Origin: Epiperipatus broadwayi
Lineage: Eukaryota > Onychophora > Udeonychophora > Euonychophora > Peripatidae
Assembly (NCBI GenBank): GCA_028023455.1
Contig: JAQFVV010000182.1
Location: forward strand, 2,048,001 to 2,112,000
Direction: 5' to 3'
DNA length: 64,000 nt
Shown: piece after piece, positions 60,611-64,000 of the stretch
Layout of the letters: every line of letters begins with the position of its first letter
Numbering within the stretch: the first letter of the stretch is position 1
Translations under genes and position numbers: made by a program
The notes under the pieces: model-generated
Database searches by the model: none
What the model saw: the letters and a program-made list of their open reading frames with translations, nothing else
What the model was told of the DNA's origin: nothing

Positions 60611-62325
60611 TGTACCGAGATACATCAGGAAGGAGTGTGCTTTCAACGGAGTTACACATAATTTTGAAAAAAAAAATGAATTGATAAACGATTTGTGTAA
60701 ATATTAATAAAAAATAAAAGGTCTTGTAGGGTAAAATAAGAATAAAAAGATTTTTTTTCATAGACAGGTTTATCGTTAAAAGCATAAATTAGACAGTTTT
60801 ATAAAATATAATTTTGAATCGTATTTAAATAAAACCTAAAGAACTAAAACTTGATTTAAGATTGCTTTAAGAAAAAAAAAAACAAGGTGGAATTCGTTTT
60901 GTCTTATAATTAAAATAAAAAAAAAAAGGAAAAAATATATGTAATCAAAGGAATGTAGTGAACAATGGGAGCTAATGACGAACATAAGAAATTTCCATTA
61001 AACGGCTAATTAGTGAAAATAACTTTAACAAAGAAATTGAAATAATTCTAACAAAGAAATTGAAATAACTTTAACAAAGAAATTGAAATAAAGAAATTGA
61101 AATAACTCTAGCAGAGAGTACAAAGAAATTAAAATGACCAATGCAAACACCAGAAAGTCAGCACGGACCATAACTGAAACACCAGAGGATTAGTTACGTA
61201 TTGTAGATTGAATCCGCAAGATAAGGACCGTAAAATATAAAAGGGCGAATTTTCTATTGTATGATTAGATTATTAAAAATATTTTTATAGATCGAGAGCA
61301 TTGAATATTAATATACGTCTCAAGCTAAACATAATGCTGCACTGTTAAACCCATCGTGTGAACACAGGCCGAATCCTTCCCGCAATACCAACAGCCAACA
61401 GTTCAAATGTCGATTATGGTAGTGTAAAGCAAGAAGGCGACGGAGTGTCCACGTGGAGCCCACAGGATCCCAACGACATCGGGAAAAGGAGTGCAAAGAG
61501 TTAGCGCTAACTGACCGAATGAAATACTATCAGAAGCAACGCTCGGAACCGTGCATAAGGGAGAAAGCTAGGTAATGTTTATTTCAATTTCTAATTCACT
61601 AATTAAAAGCCGTAATAATAAATGGAATAATAAACTCTGAACTTTATGGCAAGAACATTCACTATTAGTTGTCTTTAGCTCCATTACCCAGAGATTTTAT
61701 TGTGACTGTGTGTATAATTATTTTTTATGTATTTATAATATGAAATTTTGATTGTATTAAATATTATTTGAACTTGAACGAAAGTATAATTAATTATATT
61801 ATAAGACCAAACGAAGCATAATAGCGTGAATGGAGATTTCATGGGTTAGTAATTACTTAAATTAGATTTAAATTAAATAATTAAATAAAAGAAAAGGAGA
61901 AAGCGAGAAATTTAGCGCTGAGAGAGATTCATAAATTGATTTTTTAGGTAGGCGGATTATATTTGATTGATTGTTGTAGCTGAGCTAGCGGGAGCGGGTA
62001 CTAGATCGTATTGGTCAAGCAGACTTGTCAACAAAGGTTGGCTGGCGCCCATTGGATTTTTTCCTTTAAATAAATAAAAGGTTTGATTGGCTAATATGTA
62101 ATCTAGTAAACGAGTGTTAATGTTATTGGCAAATGTTTGCAAATGATATTGATTACTCTACCAGAGGTACCGACAGCCCCGTGATAGGATTTTGTGTAAG
62201 AGGGAGGTACAAAGTTCTGATCAAGTCGTCATTATAAACATTAAACATTTTATTGATTTTATATAAATAATGTTTTTATAAAATTTACGAGACGACATGT
62301 AAAGGGCTAGGTATAATATATATAA
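60611..62325. repeat. (TA)n-bounded GC-richer block
   Basis: Begins 'tgtaccgagata' directly after a TA run and ends near 'aggtataatatatata'. It contains a 24-bp tandem repeat (61,018-61,110), a TATA-like 'tataaaaggg' at about 61,237, a GC-rich segment 61,330-61,575 with a short Arg/Lys-rich frame ending at 'gctaggtaatg' (a plausible splice donor), and another GC-richer part at 61,960-62,220. It could be an LTR plus leader, or a promoter with a first exon. The frame at 61,957-62,142 (minus) is not supported. Confidence 0.3.
61018..61110. repeat. 24-bp tandem repeat
   Basis: About 3.5 copies of a unit close to 'aacaaagaaattgaaataac', the last one shortened. Simple local duplication. Confidence 0.9.
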
Positions 62326-62439
62326 TCCAATATTTTAAATTTTTATACTTACATTGTTTATTGATATTTTATTAAGACCATCAAACTAGATCAATTTAAA
62401 TTAACATGGCTGTTATAACTCTTGTGTACCATTAACACC

Positions 62440-63370
62440 TTCTTGCTAAATAGTTCTTTCTAAAACATTAGCTTTGCTCAACCATCTGACTGGATTGTGG
62501 AAAACTAAAACATCATAATTTGTATCAACAATGTGTAGAAATGATTGAAACAATTTTCTTTACAGTGCTTTTGCATGAATCAAATTGATTATTTAATAGT
62601 TGTATTCATAACTTCATCAAGGTTTAGCATTTTACCACATAATGATTATTGATGAATTATGCAGTGGTATAAAATGAAGTTAGAAAAATCAATATCTTAC
62701 AAAATGCTAAAAATCCATTTTCATAACCAGTCATAGAAGGATCATCATTGGGAATAATAGAAATGAACTTCTTAAGATTTCCAGATAATGTGAAAGCTTT
62801 AAAAACATTGTAGAGGTCCTCTCCTCTGATTCACTCTTTTTCAATATAAATTTTTTAAAAAATATTCATTTACATTCAAATCAGAAAATACTAAACATAC
62901 AAATATACTAAGCTGTGACATATCACAACTGTCAATTGACTTATCAAATTGAAGTGAAAACCATGAATAATTTTTAAAATCCAGTTTAAGTTATGATCTT
63001 AAATCCATCACCATGATTTCAACTTGTCTTGTTAGAGTTTGTCCTCAAAGGTGTATATTTTGGATATCATCAACAATCTCCATTTTATTTTTAAAATTGT
63101 GAAATAAGCTATCTGCTGCAGCCAAAAAAGCTTCTTTGAATATTTCACCATCTGTAAAAGGCTTTTTATGCTTTATAAAAATTCAACACACACGGAGAGA
63201 TGCCACTGTTGCCATTGTTGATTTATAACTTTATTTGAATGAAGATTGTTGTAAATGTAGAGATCTTTTTAATCTTTGTACTTCAGATTTCCTTATTATA
63301 GATTTTGGAGGAAAATCTTGATCAAAGCTTGAATGTGTAACAATAAAATGTCTGTTTAGATTACCTCTTT
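62440..63370 (-). pseudogene. hAT-family transposase remnant (GTF2IRD2/ZBED5-like)
   Basis: Minus-strand remnants in correct order. 'KKRGNLNRHF' and 'SFDQDFPPKS' (about 63,300-63,370) follow the BED-finger position. 'ASLRVC' and 'IKHKKPFTDGEIFKEAFLAAAD' (about 63,110-63,205) are the N-terminal helical block, followed by 'WFSLQFDKSIDSCDMSQLSIFV' (about 62,905-62,970), where the first catalytic Asp of hAT transposases (D-E-S-T-D) has become D-K-S. 'HCIIHQ' (about 62,635-62,660) and the 'NVRWL' region near 62,480 follow. Stops and frameshifts are frequent. This subgroup is known from domesticated vertebrate genes and from many invertebrate transposons. No TIRs were found. Confidence 0.75.
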
Positions 63371-64000
63371 TTAGTAAAGCTATTCTTCCCAATCATAATT
63401 GAAATTATATATATTTGCTTTTTATTGCTCATTGGGGGGGGGGGGGTCAAATATTTTAATTTTTGCCACAAAAGAATTATCAATAAAAATACTCATATAT
63501 TATTAAATTAATACAATTTAAATATCATAACTACTTTTCACAATTGAAAAAACCTTTTTAAAAATTATTTCAAAAAATCAAAATGTCAAAAACTAGTCAG
63601 CCTACTTAAATGAAAATTCAAAAATAAATGTTTTTTTTTTTTTTTTGTATTGCTATAACCAAAATAGATGTGACAGAATGAAAGGAAATTTATAGAAAAT
63701 TTACCAAAAGTAGCTATTGTTTTCTTCAATTTTTTATTATGCTTTTCTACGAACTTTTTATTCCAAAAATTTAACATATCAAAAAACATACATTTGTATG
63801 ATTGAAATGCAAGATTCATTGAATTTTTTGACACAAAGCTTTTATTAATTTAAGAAAAGATCATAAGTACATTAGGTTCAGTTTCATTAATTCCCATTAA
63901 TGGGACACAATGGTTCCAATTCATCACATCTATTTTGTTTATAGCATTTATTTTGTAATTCGAAACACACACAAAAAAAAAATCATTATCATTAAAGCAG
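63371..64000. other. AT-rich end of window, no gene seen
   Basis: Poly-G run at about 63,434-63,446 and poly-T at about 63,630-63,645. The 82-codon minus-strand frame 63,586-63,834 is Phe/Lys-rich without motif. If the hAT element extends this way, its BED finger should lie here, but I could not see the cysteine pattern. Confidence 0.4.

Noticed and set aside
62034-62046. 'tggcgcccattgg' as a lysine-type primer-binding site
   Set aside because: Only the first nine bases fit and no LTR end precedes it.

Overview
The window is very AT-rich eukaryotic DNA (by eye roughly a quarter G+C) with many (TA)n tracts, poly-A and poly-T runs, and no convincing host gene. Every coding stretch I recognise belongs to a transposable element. 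The mix (Penelope-like elements with a GIY-YIG domain, an RTE-type LINE, a Ty3/gypsy element, a GTF2IRD2/ZBED-like hAT, tRNA-derived SINEs, TA-target MITEs) fits an intergenic or heterochromatic region of an invertebrate animal. The species cannot be told from this sequence. No rRNA, functional tRNA gene, CRISPR array or bacterial-type operon was seen. || Layout: 1-1.34 kb, 3' part of a long non-coding repeat (copy C of a putative giant LTR). 1.36-3.35 kb, a 408-bp satellite unit arranged as tandem copies and then folded back into a nearly perfect palindrome, with (TA)n on both sides. 4.1-7.4 kb, decayed Ty3/gypsy pol (+). 9.59-14.11 kb, giant LTR copy A (+). 14.2-16.56 kb, Penelope-like element PLE-1 (-). 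17.2-20.2 kb, two (TA)n-bounded blocks starting with related sequence. 22.10-22.97 kb, an 868-bp TA-flanked MITE. 24.96-32.5 kb, a decayed LINE (-) with coiled-coil/zinc-knuckle ORF1, endonuclease and RT, split by a second MITE copy that itself carries nested insertions. 33.1-36.85 kb, two rearranged copies of a second Penelope-like family (PLE-2). 38.77 kb, a SINE with target-site duplication. 39.43-42.58 kb, a nearly intact RTE LINE broken by only two stop codons. 45.1 kb, another tRNA-like SINE fragment (-). 47.04-47.33 kb, a solo PLE-2 terminal module (-). 49.1-52.0 kb, possible decayed LTR element. 52.04-53.95 kb, PLE-3 (+), related to PLE-1. 54.33-59.36 kb, giant LTR copy B (-) followed by a primer-binding-site-like sequence. 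60.6-62.3 kb, a GC-richer (TA)n-bounded block. 62.44-63.37 kb, hAT transposase remnant (-). || The observations most worth following are: (i) a 4.5-5.0 kb repeat with TGTGCCC/GGGTACA or CA-type ends lying in (TA)n, present three times, whose 3' part holds a hairpin pair kept by compensating changes in all three copies; (ii) a PLE-2 terminal module that carries a tRNA-like promoter head and a degenerate hammerhead-like segment; (iii) the 408-bp folded satellite. All positions were read by eye and boundaries are usually good to about 10-50 bp.
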